Assembly (NCBI GenBank): GCA_023664705.1
Contig: JAMPFE010000007.1
Coordinates: 69,377-133,376, forward strand
DNA length: 64,000 bases
Source: Lachnospiraceae bacterium
GTDB lineage: Bacteria > Bacillota > Clostridia > Oscillospirales > Ruminococcaceae
Direction: 5' to 3'
In this document: piece after piece, positions 44,757-53,176 of the stretch
Numbering within the stretch: the stretch's first letter is position 1
How the letters are laid out: every line of letters begins with the position of its first letter
The notes under the pieces: generated by a model
The model's database searches: none
Told to the model about the DNA's origin: nothing
The model's input: the letters and a program-made list of their open reading frames with translations, nothing else
Made by a program: the position numbers and the translations under genes

Positions 44757-46847
44757 TTATTCTATAACAATAACGTCGCCGTCGTGTATCTCCTCGTCGA
44801 GCCGCGCTATCTTCCCGTTTACGGTGATAGTCCCCGCGTGGGCGAGGAGCTCCGTGGGGTCGTCCGAGAACGCCGCCGCGACGTCGAGGAATATCGGCGG
44901 CTTGCCGTCCCCGCGCGCGGGGAACTCGGTCTCTATGCCGTTTACCGTTATCATGGGACCGTTATGCTCGGCCGGGGAGACCGTTTCGGGGACTTTTTCG
45001 GGGACGGGCTCGGCGGCTTTTTCAAAGGTCGGCGGGGGCTCCGCGGGAGGGTTTTCGTATGTGATGATGTCGCCGCTTTTCAGCTTGTCCTCGGGAGCGG
45101 GCGGCTCGCCGTTGAGCAGGACCTTTTCCTTGACGCCGAGCGCATTGAGCAGCTCGGAAATGCTCTCCGTCTGCACGAGCGATATATCGTCGCCCTCCCA
45201 GATACGGCGGTCGGTCGTTACCTCTCTGCCGTTTATCAGTATGTATTTTCCCGCGCGCTGCTTGCTGCCGAAAAGCACGACGGTAAACGCGCGGATGGTC
45301 TCCAGATCGAAGTAGTCCGACAGATGCGCCGCGGCGTCCGCGCCGTTTTCGGCGGGGATTATCGTTACATCGTCGCCCTTTGTGACGACGGTGTTAAGCG
45401 AAGCGGGGTCGCCGTTTACGATGACCTCCGAGGGCTTCGGGTGCTCGCCGCGGAGGGTGATTTTTTCGCCCGAAAGCGTGAACGACAGCGGCTTTCCCGC
45501 GGCGGCTATCATATCCTCGGGCTTTATCTTCGCGAAGCCCATAAGCTCGAAAACGGTGAGCCTGTTGGTATCAAGCGCGTGCAGCTTTTTGCCGTTTACG
45601 GTTATCGTCGTGAAGTCGTAGGAAACGCCCTCGCCCGCGCTTACGGCGATGCCGAGCGGCGTGGAGTGCTCCGCGTCGAGCGGCATTTCGTCGGGCGCGA
45701 TAATACCGCGCAGCAGCTCGCGCCTGCCCGTGATGACGCGCGTGGGGTCGACCCTTAATTCCTCCGCGACAAGCGCCGCGAGACCTTTAAGCTTGCTGCC
45801 GCCGCCCACGAGGAAAACCGCCTGCGGGGGGACGGAGTTCGCCGCGATTATTTCCTCGGCAATGACGCGCGCGAGCTCCCGAGCCGCGGGCGCGATTATC
45901 TCGTCGACGCGTCCGCGCGTTACCTTGTTCTCGCGCAGGAGTATATCCTTGAACGCAATTTCCTTGTCGTCGGAGGTTTTCAGCGTTTCGGCGGTGTTGA
46001 AATCGACGAGAAGCTCCTTCATTATCGTTTCGGTTATCTCGTCGCCCGCGGTCGTTGCCATTCCGTAGGCTATGACGCTGCCGTCGCGCGAGACGGCTAC
46101 GTCGGACGTTCCCGCGCCGATATCGCAGAGCGCGATATTGATGAGCCGCAGCTCGCGCGGAATGACCGCGTTCATTGCCGCGATGGGCTCCAGCGTGATG
46201 CTCGCGACCTCGAGATGAGCGCCGTAGACTGCCGCGCAAAGGCTCTCGACGACATACGCGGGCAGAAACGCCGCGATTATCTCCGTGACCAGCTTTTCGC
46301 CGCGATGCCCCTCGGGCTTGTTTACCTTAAAGCCGTCCAGTGAGAGCGAGATGACGTTGTGCCCGACGCAGTAAAACGCGCCCGTGTCGTTCTTTTTCGA
46401 GAAGTCGGCGCAGGTGCGGCGCACGGCGTCAAGCTCCGTTGCTTTCAGAGCCTCGGCGGTTATCATTTTGCTCGCGGGGAGCTTGTATTCCCACGAAGCC
46501 CGCACCGTCCTCAAAGCGCGCCCTGCCGCCGCCACGCACACGTCGCGGAGTTGGATGCGGTTGCGCGCCTCAAGCTCGCGCTTTACTTTTTTGATGTCGC
46601 CCGAGACCGCCTTAATATCTTCGATCTGCCCGTCGGACATAGAGCGCTTTTCGTGCACGACCGTTTCCATATCCAGTATTTTACAGCCCTGCGGAGTTTT
46701 CCGCGCGAGCACCCCCACGACCGTCCGCGTGCCTATGTCCAGCGCGAAGATAACGTCGCCCTGCGGGTTCTTCTTGTCGGCGGTCTCGGGCTTTTTGGCG
46801 GTCTTAGACTTGGTCGGCTTTTTCCCGACAGCTTTCTTCTCGTCCAT
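44757..46847 (-). CDS. FtsA-like actin-fold protein with C-terminal beta-grasp-like repeats
   Basis: 696 aa. A Lys-rich start is followed by an actin-type ATPase domain (about 32-405) with FALDIGTRTVVGVL (phosphate 1), ALCDIGAGTSDVAV (phosphate 2) and VFLVGGGSKLKGLAALVAEEL (adenosine). It matches the cell-division FtsA-domain proteins of Clostridia. The C-terminal ~290 residues hold at least four modules ending VNG....(K/E)GD.V.I (for example VIVNGDPASLNTVVTKGDDVTI and TITVNGKIARLDEEIHDGDVIVI). It lacks the membrane helix of FtsA. A role in envelope assembly is plausible. Confidence 0.8.
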   Translation of the reverse strand: MDEKKAVGKKPTKSKTAKKPETADKKNPQGDVIFALDIGTRTVVGVLARKTPQGCKILDMETVVHEKRSMSDGQIEDIKAVSGDIKKVKRELEARNRIQLRDVCVAAAGRALRTVRASWEYKLPASKMITAEALKATELDAVRRTCADFSKKNDTGAFYCVGHNVISLSLDGFKVNKPEGHRGEKLVTEIIAAFLPAYVVESLCAAVYGAHLEVASITLEPIAAMNAVIPRELRLINIALCDIGAGTSDVAVSRDGSVIAYGMATTAGDEITETIMKELLVDFNTAETLKTSDDKEIAFKDILLRENKVTRGRVDEIIAPAARELARVIAEEIIAANSVPPQAVFLVGGGSKLKGLAALVAEELRVDPTRVITGRRELLRGIIAPDEMPLDAEHSTPLGIAVSAGEGVSYDFTTITVNGKKLHALDTNRLTVFELMGFAKIKPEDMIAAAGKPLSFTLSGEKITLRGEHPKPSEVIVNGDPASLNTVVTKGDDVTIIPAENGADAAAHLSDYFDLETIRAFTVVLFGSKQRAGKYILINGREVTTDRRIWEGDDISLVQTESISELLNALGVKEKVLLNGEPPAPEDKLKSGDIITYENPPAEPPPTFEKAAEPVPEKVPETVSPAEHNGPMITVNGIETEFPARGDGKPPIFLDVAAAFSDDPTELLAHAGTITVNGKIARLDEEIHDGDVIVIE

Positions 46848-46869
46848 ATTCTATCCTCAAATCCTAAAA

Positions 46870-47664
46870 TTACTTCTTTTCATAGCCTATTTTCAGAGAG
46901 CTTCCGTCGACGGCGACGCCCTTGCTGAGCGTTATCGGCAGCTTCTGCTCCTCTGTGAAGCCTATCGTTTCGCCGTCCTTAAGCTCCGCGCCCGTTTCGA
47001 GGACGTAGGAGGCTATCGCCAGCATAAACTCGCGCAGCTCATTGAGATCCGCCTTGTCCGCGCTTACGTAGACCTCTATTTCCTCCCTGCCCATGCGGCG
47101 CATACCGTATGTATACACGCCCGCCTGTTTGCCGTCGCCGAAGATGCCGAGCCATACGAGATTGAGCACGGGAACGTGCCCGTCCCGCAAAAGCCCCGCG
47201 AAATCAAGGTACATCTTCGCGGGGAACACAGCGCCCTCGTTGTAGAACGCCAGAGCGCTCTCCTGCTTCATCATCGCGCAGACCGCCTGTACGTACAAAT
47301 TGCCTTTCCCGATGAGGTCGTCATCTTTGCCGAGGACGGCGATTATGGCGTGCGCCTTATGCGAGGCGGTCACTTCAACCGCGTCCTGCCACATATAGTT
47401 GCCCTTAGCCCAGTACTCCGCCTCTCCGTCGGGGACCGGGGTCGGCATTATCCCGACGACCAGCCTGTACCCGTCGATGTCCGCGTAGATAACGTCGTTT
47501 TCCAAATCGGAGCTGTCGTTGATGTTGACGCCCCAATCCGCTTTCAGGTCGGCATAGAACTTCTTCCTGTCGAATTTGGGCTCGCTCAGCAGCGCGAAGC
47601 CCGCGAAGCTCCCGAAGTCTCCGTTCTTACCGTTCGGCGTTTTTTCGTTTTTGAATAATCCCAT
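46870..47664 (-). CDS. DUF4261-like protein
   Basis: 264 aa, soluble. Blocks GFALLSEPKFDRKKFYADLKADWG, YRLVVGIMPTPVPDGEAEYWAKGNYMW and VTASHKAHAIIAVLG resemble the DUF4261 family, whose function is not established. It sits between a TrkA-type gene and the FtsA-like gene with short gaps, so it is probably co-transcribed. Assignment is from pattern memory, not a search. Confidence 0.6.
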   Translation of the reverse strand: MGLFKNEKTPNGKNGDFGSFAGFALLSEPKFDRKKFYADLKADWGVNINDSSDLENDVIYADIDGYRLVVGIMPTPVPDGEAEYWAKGNYMWQDAVEVTASHKAHAIIAVLGKDDDLIGKGNLYVQAVCAMMKQESALAFYNEGAVFPAKMYLDFAGLLRDGHVPVLNLVWLGIFGDGKQAGVYTYGMRRMGREEIEVYVSADKADLNELREFMLAIASYVLETGAELKDGETIGFTEEQKLPITLSKGVAVDGSSLKIGYEKK

Positions 47665-47689
47665 AATTTTTCTCCTTATTGTATAATTT

Positions 47690-48352
47690 TCAATCTTTTA
47701 TTTTAAGCGCTTTCCGCAGATCTCTTTCCGCGGAATTCATCATCACGACAAGCGCCACGTCGCCGCTGAGCAGCAGCGTTTTGCCCGAGGGGATCACCGT
47801 CCGCGTGCCGCGCGTTATGCACGCGATAAGGCAGCCCGACGGCAGCTCGAGGTCCATTATCGCCTTGCCCTCCAGCGCGTAGTTTTGCGGAATGGTTATC
47901 TCCATAAGCGAGGCGTCCTCGCCGTCGAGCGGGAGCAGCTTTTTCATAGCGCTTATGTCGACCTCGCGCTCCAGAAGCTGAATGATGTTCTCCGTCGCCG
48001 AGATGACGATGTCCACGCCGAGCTCCTTCAGCGCGCCCGTGTTTTTCGGGTTGTTGACCTTGGCGATAGTCCTTTTTACGCCGAATCTGTATTTCGCTAT
48101 CTGGCAGCACACGAGGTTGCTCTCGTCCTGCCCCGTAACCGCGATAACGCAGTCCGCCTTTTCCGCGCCGCAGGATTCCAGCGCCTCGACGGTCGTGCCG
48201 TTTCCGTAGCACACCTCCGCGTCGAGATTGTTCGCGCAATAGCGGCTGCGCTCCCTGTCCCGCTCTATAACGGCGACGGAATATCCGTGCTCGGGCAGCG
48301 TCTGCGCGAGGTAGAACCCGACCTTGCCGCCGCCGATGATTATAGCCTTCAT
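47690..48352 (-). CDS. TrkA-type K+ channel regulatory subunit
   Basis: 220 aa. It has a Rossmann domain with GGGKVGFYLAQTL and SVAVIERDRERSRYCANN, then CVIAVTGQDESNLVCCQIAK, and a C-terminal TrkA_C domain (SLMEITIPQNYALEGKAIMDL...GCLIACITRG). Such subunits bind NAD(H) or nucleotides and gate K+ or other ion transporters. No membrane partner (TrkH/KtrB) is in the window. It follows a second TrkA-type gene by 19 bp. Confidence 0.88.
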   Translation of the reverse strand: MKAIIIGGGKVGFYLAQTLPEHGYSVAVIERDRERSRYCANNLDAEVCYGNGTTVEALESCGAEKADCVIAVTGQDESNLVCCQIAKYRFGVKRTIAKVNNPKNTGALKELGVDIVISATENIIQLLEREVDISAMKKLLPLDGEDASLMEITIPQNYALEGKAIMDLELPSGCLIACITRGTRTVIPSGKTLLLSGDVALVVMMNSAERDLRKALKIKD

Positions 48353-48371
48353 AAACGTTAAAACCTCCGAA

Positions 48372-48992
48372 TTACGCCTTTTTCGCGAATATCAGCTTAT
48401 CGCCCTCGAGGAATCCTATCGGCTGCCCGCGGTACAATATCAGCCCCGAGCCCGCGCGCAGCACCCCGAAAAGCGTCTCCTCGCCCTCGTATTCGATATC
48501 CTTGGGCGTCGCGCCGATAAACTCCTCGGGGACGTCGATAGTCGAAAAATGCACGGTAAAATTCTCGAAATTCACCTCTTCGACGGCGCCGTCGTCGTCC
48601 TCGAGAGCCGCGCACGCCGCGCTTACCGTAAGCTTGGTCGGGCATATGACGTTCACGCCGAGCTCCTCGAAAACCCTGCCCTTTCCGATGTCCGTTATCC
48701 GCGCGAATATCTTCGGCACCTTGAACGTCTGCCTTGCGAGCTCCGACACCATGATGTTCACGTCGTCCCGCGCCGTTACCGCAAAGAGCGCGTCGCAGGT
48801 CTGTATCCCCGCGCGCTTCAGCACGTCCTGGTCTATGGCAACGCCCGTTGTTGTAAAGCCGCCGAATTTCGCGGGCAGCGAGTCGAAATCCGCCTCGTTC
48901 CCGTCGACGACGGAAACGTCGTGCCCTCTCCCGTCAAGCGTTTCCGCAAGCGCCGAGCCGACCATTCCGCAGCCTATTATAAGTACATTCAT
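48372..48992 (-). CDS. TrkA-type K+ channel regulatory subunit (second)
   Basis: 206 aa. NAD-binding motif IGCGMVGSALAETL and HDVSVVDGNEADFDSL, CDALFAVTARDDVNIMVSELARQTF, then a TrkA_C-like C-terminus (FIGATPKDIEYEGEETLFGVLRAGSG). It is a diverged paralogue of the next gene, and the pair probably forms one heteromeric regulator. It starts 15 bp after mnmE. Confidence 0.87.
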   Translation of the reverse strand: MNVLIIGCGMVGSALAETLDGRGHDVSVVDGNEADFDSLPAKFGGFTTTGVAIDQDVLKRAGIQTCDALFAVTARDDVNIMVSELARQTFKVPKIFARITDIGKGRVFEELGVNVICPTKLTVSAACAALEDDDGAVEEVNFENFTVHFSTIDVPEEFIGATPKDIEYEGEETLFGVLRAGSGLILYRGQPIGFLEGDKLIFAKKA

Positions 48993-49006
48993 AAAATACA
49001 GCCCCT

Positions 49007-50374
49007 TTATTTTCCGACGCAGAAGCGCTTGAAAACCTCCGCGATGACTTCCTCGCTCGCTTTTTTGCCCGAGAGCTCGTATATCGCGTCGAGCGCGCGT
49101 TCCAGACTTACGCCTATGGCGTCGGGCGTTACGCCGAGCTTTGCGGCGGCGTCCGCCTCGAACAGCTCGCCGTCCGCGCGGAGCAGGCAGGCGCGTTGGC
49201 GCTCGTTGGCGATAAATCCCGCGTCGGCGGTGAAATTTCCGAGCTCCAGCCGTTCGGTTATCGCGTTTCCGATAACTCCGACAGAGCCCTCGTCTTTCGC
49301 GGAAATTATCAGCGGCTTGCCGAAACGGCTCTCAAGCTCGGAAACGTCAAGCATTTGCTCAAGATCGCTTTTGTTGACTATCGCGAGGACCTTCTTGTTT
49401 TTCAGCAGCCCGAACAGCCGCCTGTCCTCGTCGGAGAGCTCCCGCGAGCCGTCGAAAACCGCCAGCACTATGTCCGCGCTTTGCAGCTTTTCCAGCATTA
49501 TCTCCACGCCGATCTTTTCCACCTCGTCGTCGGTTTCGCGTATTCCCGCGCAGTCCGAGAGCAGCAGCACCGCGCCGCCGAGGTTCACCGTCTCTTCGAC
49601 GACGTCGCGCGTGGTGCCCGCAACGCCGCTTACGATGCTTCGTCTGCTGCCCGAGAGCAAATTCATAAGCGTGGATTTTCCCGCGTTGGGCTTGCCGACT
49701 ATCGCGCAGGAAATGCCCTCGCGCAGCATTCTTCCGTTGTCGTAGCCCGCCCGGAGGTCGTCCAGCTCCGCTTCGGCGGCGGATATTTTCTCCGCGAGCC
49801 AAGCGTTTGTGACAACGGGGGTATCGTCGTCGGGGTAGTCTATCCAAGCGGAAATCTGCGAAAGTATCTCCAGCAGCATATCGGCTATTTTTTCGCAGCG
49901 GCGGTAGAGCGCCCCCTCGCGCTGACTGTTCGAGCAGACGAGCATCTGCTCCCCCTGCGCCAAGACCATGTCCGCGACAGCCTCCGCCTGCGTGAGCGAA
50001 AGCTTGCCGTTAAGCAGCGCGCGCTTCGTGAACTCCCCTGCCGCCGCGGGCTCCGCGCCGGCTTTCAGGCAAGCCGTCAGCACGCGCCGCGTGACGTAAA
50101 TGCCGCCGTGACAGGAGATCTCGCAAACGTCCTCGCCCGTGTAGGAGCGCGGCGCTCTGAACGCCAGCAGAACGCCGTCGTCAAGGCGCTCGCCGCCGTC
50201 GTATATTTTCCCGTAGGCGGCGGTGTAGCCGCGCATTTCGGCAACGGGCTTCCCCGAAACGGGCTTGAAAATCCGCTCCGCGACCGCGAACGCGTTCTCC
50301 CCCGATATCCTCACCACCGATATGCCGCCGACGGCGGCGGGAGTGGCGATTGCGCAAACAGTTGACCCAACCAT
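49007..50374 (-). CDS. mnmE: tRNA modification GTPase MnmE
   Basis: 455 aa. With MnmG it installs the carboxymethylaminomethyl group on wobble uridine of tRNAs. The start MVGSTVCAIATPAAVGGISVVRISG at 50374 is the family N-terminus (formyl-THF domain). A G domain is inserted in the helical domain: GKPNAGKSTLMN (P-loop), DCAGIRET, NKSD. The C-terminal Cys of FCVGK replaces the usual CIGK and keeps the catalytic cysteine. Its start is 3 bp past the SecA stop. MnmG is not in the window. Confidence 0.95.
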   Translation of the reverse strand: MVGSTVCAIATPAAVGGISVVRISGENAFAVAERIFKPVSGKPVAEMRGYTAAYGKIYDGGERLDDGVLLAFRAPRSYTGEDVCEISCHGGIYVTRRVLTACLKAGAEPAAAGEFTKRALLNGKLSLTQAEAVADMVLAQGEQMLVCSNSQREGALYRRCEKIADMLLEILSQISAWIDYPDDDTPVVTNAWLAEKISAAEAELDDLRAGYDNGRMLREGISCAIVGKPNAGKSTLMNLLSGSRRSIVSGVAGTTRDVVEETVNLGGAVLLLSDCAGIRETDDEVEKIGVEIMLEKLQSADIVLAVFDGSRELSDEDRRLFGLLKNKKVLAIVNKSDLEQMLDVSELESRFGKPLIISAKDEGSVGVIGNAITERLELGNFTADAGFIANERQRACLLRADGELFEADAAAKLGVTPDAIGVSLERALDAIYELSGKKASEEVIAEVFKRFCVGK

Positions 50375-50376
50375 AA

Positions 50377-52656
50377 TCACTTTTTCTTTCCGAATAATTT
50401 CCCGAAAAATCCCTTTTTCTCGGGCTCCTCTTCGGCGGTCTCCGAGCCGTCCGAAAGCTTTTCGGCTTCCGTCTCGTAGTCGTCGAACATTCCCATTATA
50501 ATGGGCTTTGCCTTGAACTCCTCGCCCACGTCGTTCAGCAGGTAGGTGTAGGTTCGGGTGGGCATATCGATTTTGTAATCGGCAAGGCTCGTACATTCGA
50601 GAACGTCCTCCAGCTTTTCCGCCATTCGCTCGGGAATGGACTCGGCGGCGCTCTCGTAATACCCCTCGCACGCGATATTGTACTCCTCGGCGGGGTTTCT
50701 GCCCGCCACCTGCGTAAGATGAATGCCCTCGCGCAGATACGCCGTGTAGTCAAGATAGTCGCTCCAAAATTCGTTCAGCAGCGCCGCGAGTATGCGGTTT
50801 TGCAGCGCTTGAAGCTCGTCCTCGGGGAACCTTTTCAGCGCCTTTTCGTACAGGTCGACGGCGTTTTTCTGCCACATCTCGGAGTTGTAGCTGCCGTCGA
50901 GCAGCGAGCTCCTCCGTGCGAACGTCGTCTCGCGGTGCTTTTCGCCTATCATGGTGTACTTCATCAGATTAACGCGCTCGTCGAACGCGTTCCCCTCGGA
51001 GATACGCTGAACGCGCTCCGCTTCTTTTAACAGCGCTTTATCCGTCAGCGCTCCCTCGGTTTTCGCGGAGGGATAATGCCGCCCCGCAAGCCCCTTGAGG
51101 TCGTTTTTGCGCATTATATCGTCGTCGAGCGCGGCGAAAAATCTGCTCTCGCCGACGTCGCCCTGCCGCCCCGCCCGTCCGCGGAGCTGCTTGGTGATAC
51201 GCGAGCTTTCGCGCATGGACGTTGCCAGAACCAGCAAGCCGCCGACGCTCACCACAAAATCCTTATCCGCGCAGTCAACGCCGCCGAGCTTTATGTCAAC
51301 GCCGCGCCCCGCCATATTCGTCGAGATAGTCACCGCGCCGCGTTCGCTCGCCTTGGCGATAACGGCGGCTTCCTCGGCGTCGTTTTTCGCGTTCAGCACC
51401 TTGCACTCGATGCCGAGCCTTTGCAGGTCCTCGGCAATGCTCTCGCTTTCCTCGATGCTCTCGCTGCCGACGAGCACGGGTCTTTGGATATCCGCGGCTT
51501 CCTTAATCGCCGCGAGGATAGCCTTGCGCTTTTCCGCGCCGTCGTAATACAGTTCGAGCGGCTTATCAACTCTCGCGCACGGCAGTCTCGTCGGGATAAC
51601 GTCCGTGAGTATGCCGTATATCTTCTCAAATTCCTCGCGGGACTGCTCGGCGGTGCCCGTCATGCCCGAAAGCTTGGGGTACAGCCGCGCGAAATACTGC
51701 AGCGCGATATTGCCCATAATGCGCCCGCGCGAGGTGATTTTAAGATTATGCTTAGCCTCGACGGCAGCCTGTAATTCCCCCGGGAACACGCGCCCCGGAG
51801 CGGCTCTCCCCGTAAACTCGTCGATAAGCAGAACGCTGCCGTCCTTGACGATATAGTCCTTGTTTTCGGCAAGCACCTCGCGCGCTTTCAGGCAGGCGCA
51901 TATCTTCGCGAGCAGCTCCGCGCTGTCCGCGGCGTAGATATTCCGTCCGAATATCTCCTCCGCCTTGTCCGCGCCGCTGTCTGTGAGATAGACGTTTCTC
52001 GTTTCCTCGTCGACCTCGAAATCGCCCTCCCCGAGCGCCGAGACCTTTTCGTACACATCTCCGGCGTCCCCGCTTTCCCTTACGGCAACGTCTCCCGCGA
52101 TGACGAGCGGTATCCTCGCCTCGTCGATAAGGATACTGTCCGCCTCGTCGACTATCGCGAAATTCAGCCTTTCGGGGAACACCGCCCCGCCCTTTTCAAA
52201 GCACACGAAATCGCGGAGATAATCAAATCCCGCTTCCTTCGCGGTCATATACAGCACCTGCTTTTTGTAGAGCTCGGCGCGCTCCTCTCTCGGAGTGCCC
52301 TCTGTGATACAGCCGACCGAAACGCCCATTTCGTCGTATATCGGTCGCATCCAGTTTCGGTCGCGGTCCGCGAGATAGTCGTTGAACGTAAGAATATGCA
52401 CCCGACCGCCGTTCAGCGCCTCATGGCAAGCCGCGAACACAGCGCAGAGCGTTTTGCCCTCGCCCGTCTGCATCTGCACCATTTTCCCCTCCGACAGCGA
52501 CAGCGCCGCCGAGAGCTGCTCGTCGAACGGCGTTATCCCGAGCGTTTTCTCCGCCGCCGAATAGCACCGCGCGAACACCTCTTCAAGCGAGCTGCCCGAG
52601 CCGCCGCCGTTTTGAGCGAGCGATTTTATTTTTGCAATAAGCGTTTTTTTATCCAT
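50377..52656 (-). CDS. SecA homologue, short (accessory SecA-like)
   Basis: 759 aa, shorter than typical SecA (800-900). DEAD-type motor: MQTGEGKTL (Walker A), VDEADSILIDEARIPLVIAG (Walker B), IYGILTDVIPTRLPC, VLVGSESIEESESIAEDL, ISTNMAGRGVDIKLGG, LRGRAGRQGD. It ends in EEPEKKGFFGKLFGKKK and has no C-terminal zinc-binding Cys cluster, which the housekeeping SecA of many Firmicutes has. It may be an accessory SecA2-type ATPase for special exports. It overlaps the NUDIX gene by 8 bp. Whether a second secA exists elsewhere cannot be seen. Confidence 0.85.
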   Translation of the reverse strand: MDKKTLIAKIKSLAQNGGGSGSSLEEVFARCYSAAEKTLGITPFDEQLSAALSLSEGKMVQMQTGEGKTLCAVFAACHEALNGGRVHILTFNDYLADRDRNWMRPIYDEMGVSVGCITEGTPREERAELYKKQVLYMTAKEAGFDYLRDFVCFEKGGAVFPERLNFAIVDEADSILIDEARIPLVIAGDVAVRESGDAGDVYEKVSALGEGDFEVDEETRNVYLTDSGADKAEEIFGRNIYAADSAELLAKICACLKAREVLAENKDYIVKDGSVLLIDEFTGRAAPGRVFPGELQAAVEAKHNLKITSRGRIMGNIALQYFARLYPKLSGMTGTAEQSREEFEKIYGILTDVIPTRLPCARVDKPLELYYDGAEKRKAILAAIKEAADIQRPVLVGSESIEESESIAEDLQRLGIECKVLNAKNDAEEAAVIAKASERGAVTISTNMAGRGVDIKLGGVDCADKDFVVSVGGLLVLATSMRESSRITKQLRGRAGRQGDVGESRFFAALDDDIMRKNDLKGLAGRHYPSAKTEGALTDKALLKEAERVQRISEGNAFDERVNLMKYTMIGEKHRETTFARRSSLLDGSYNSEMWQKNAVDLYEKALKRFPEDELQALQNRILAALLNEFWSDYLDYTAYLREGIHLTQVAGRNPAEEYNIACEGYYESAAESIPERMAEKLEDVLECTSLADYKIDMPTRTYTYLLNDVGEEFKAKPIIMGMFDDYETEAEKLSDGSETAEEEPEKKGFFGKLFGKKK

Positions 52657-53176
52657 TATATCCCCTTTTCGCGCGGGAGGTTATCTCGAGGAGCTCCGCG
52701 CCGCGGCTGTCGAGCCAACGCGCGACTGTGCGCGTGGTCTGTCCGCAGCGCGCCATTTCGCAAAGGCGGTCAAAGCTCACCCATTTCGCCGCGCAGACCT
52801 CGATAGACTGCAAACGCAAAGCGCTCAGCGGCACGTCCTTTACCAGAATATAGAAATCGCGGAGCATGCTGTCGGTGGTAAGCGACCACTCCAGCCTTAT
52901 CTCGTCCTCGTCCGCGCGTATGCCCGTCTCCTCGTACAGCTCGCGCAGCGCCGCCTCGCGGCTTGTTTCTCCCGAGACCGCGCAGCCGCCCGAGCACTCC
53001 CATTTTCCTCCGCTCGTCTTTTCGGGAACGCGCTGGGTAAGCAGTATCTCGCCGCCGCTGTTTATCGTCATGACCTGCACGACGATATGATATTCTCCGT
53101 GCGGTATAGGCGCGCCCCTCAGCACCCTCCTGCCCAAGGGACGCCTGTCGACGGAATAGAGGTCGAAAAACTCCAT
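52649..53176 (-). CDS. NUDIX hydrolase
   Basis: 175 aa. The complete NUDIX box is GCAVSGETSREAALRELYEETGI (G-x5-E-x7-RE-x2-EE-x-G-I). The N-terminal YSVDRRPLGRRVLRGAPIPHGEYHIVVQV resembles IPP isomerase-like and other nucleotide-housecleaning NUDIX enzymes. The substrate is unknown. The ATG overlaps the GH130 stop (TAATG), so it is translationally coupled. Confidence 0.9.
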   Translation of the reverse strand: MEFFDLYSVDRRPLGRRVLRGAPIPHGEYHIVVQVMTINSGGEILLTQRVPEKTSGGKWECSGGCAVSGETSREAALRELYEETGIRADEDEIRLEWSLTTDSMLRDFYILVKDVPLSALRLQSIEVCAAKWVSFDRLCEMARCGQTTRTVARWLDSRGAELLEITSRAKRGYNG

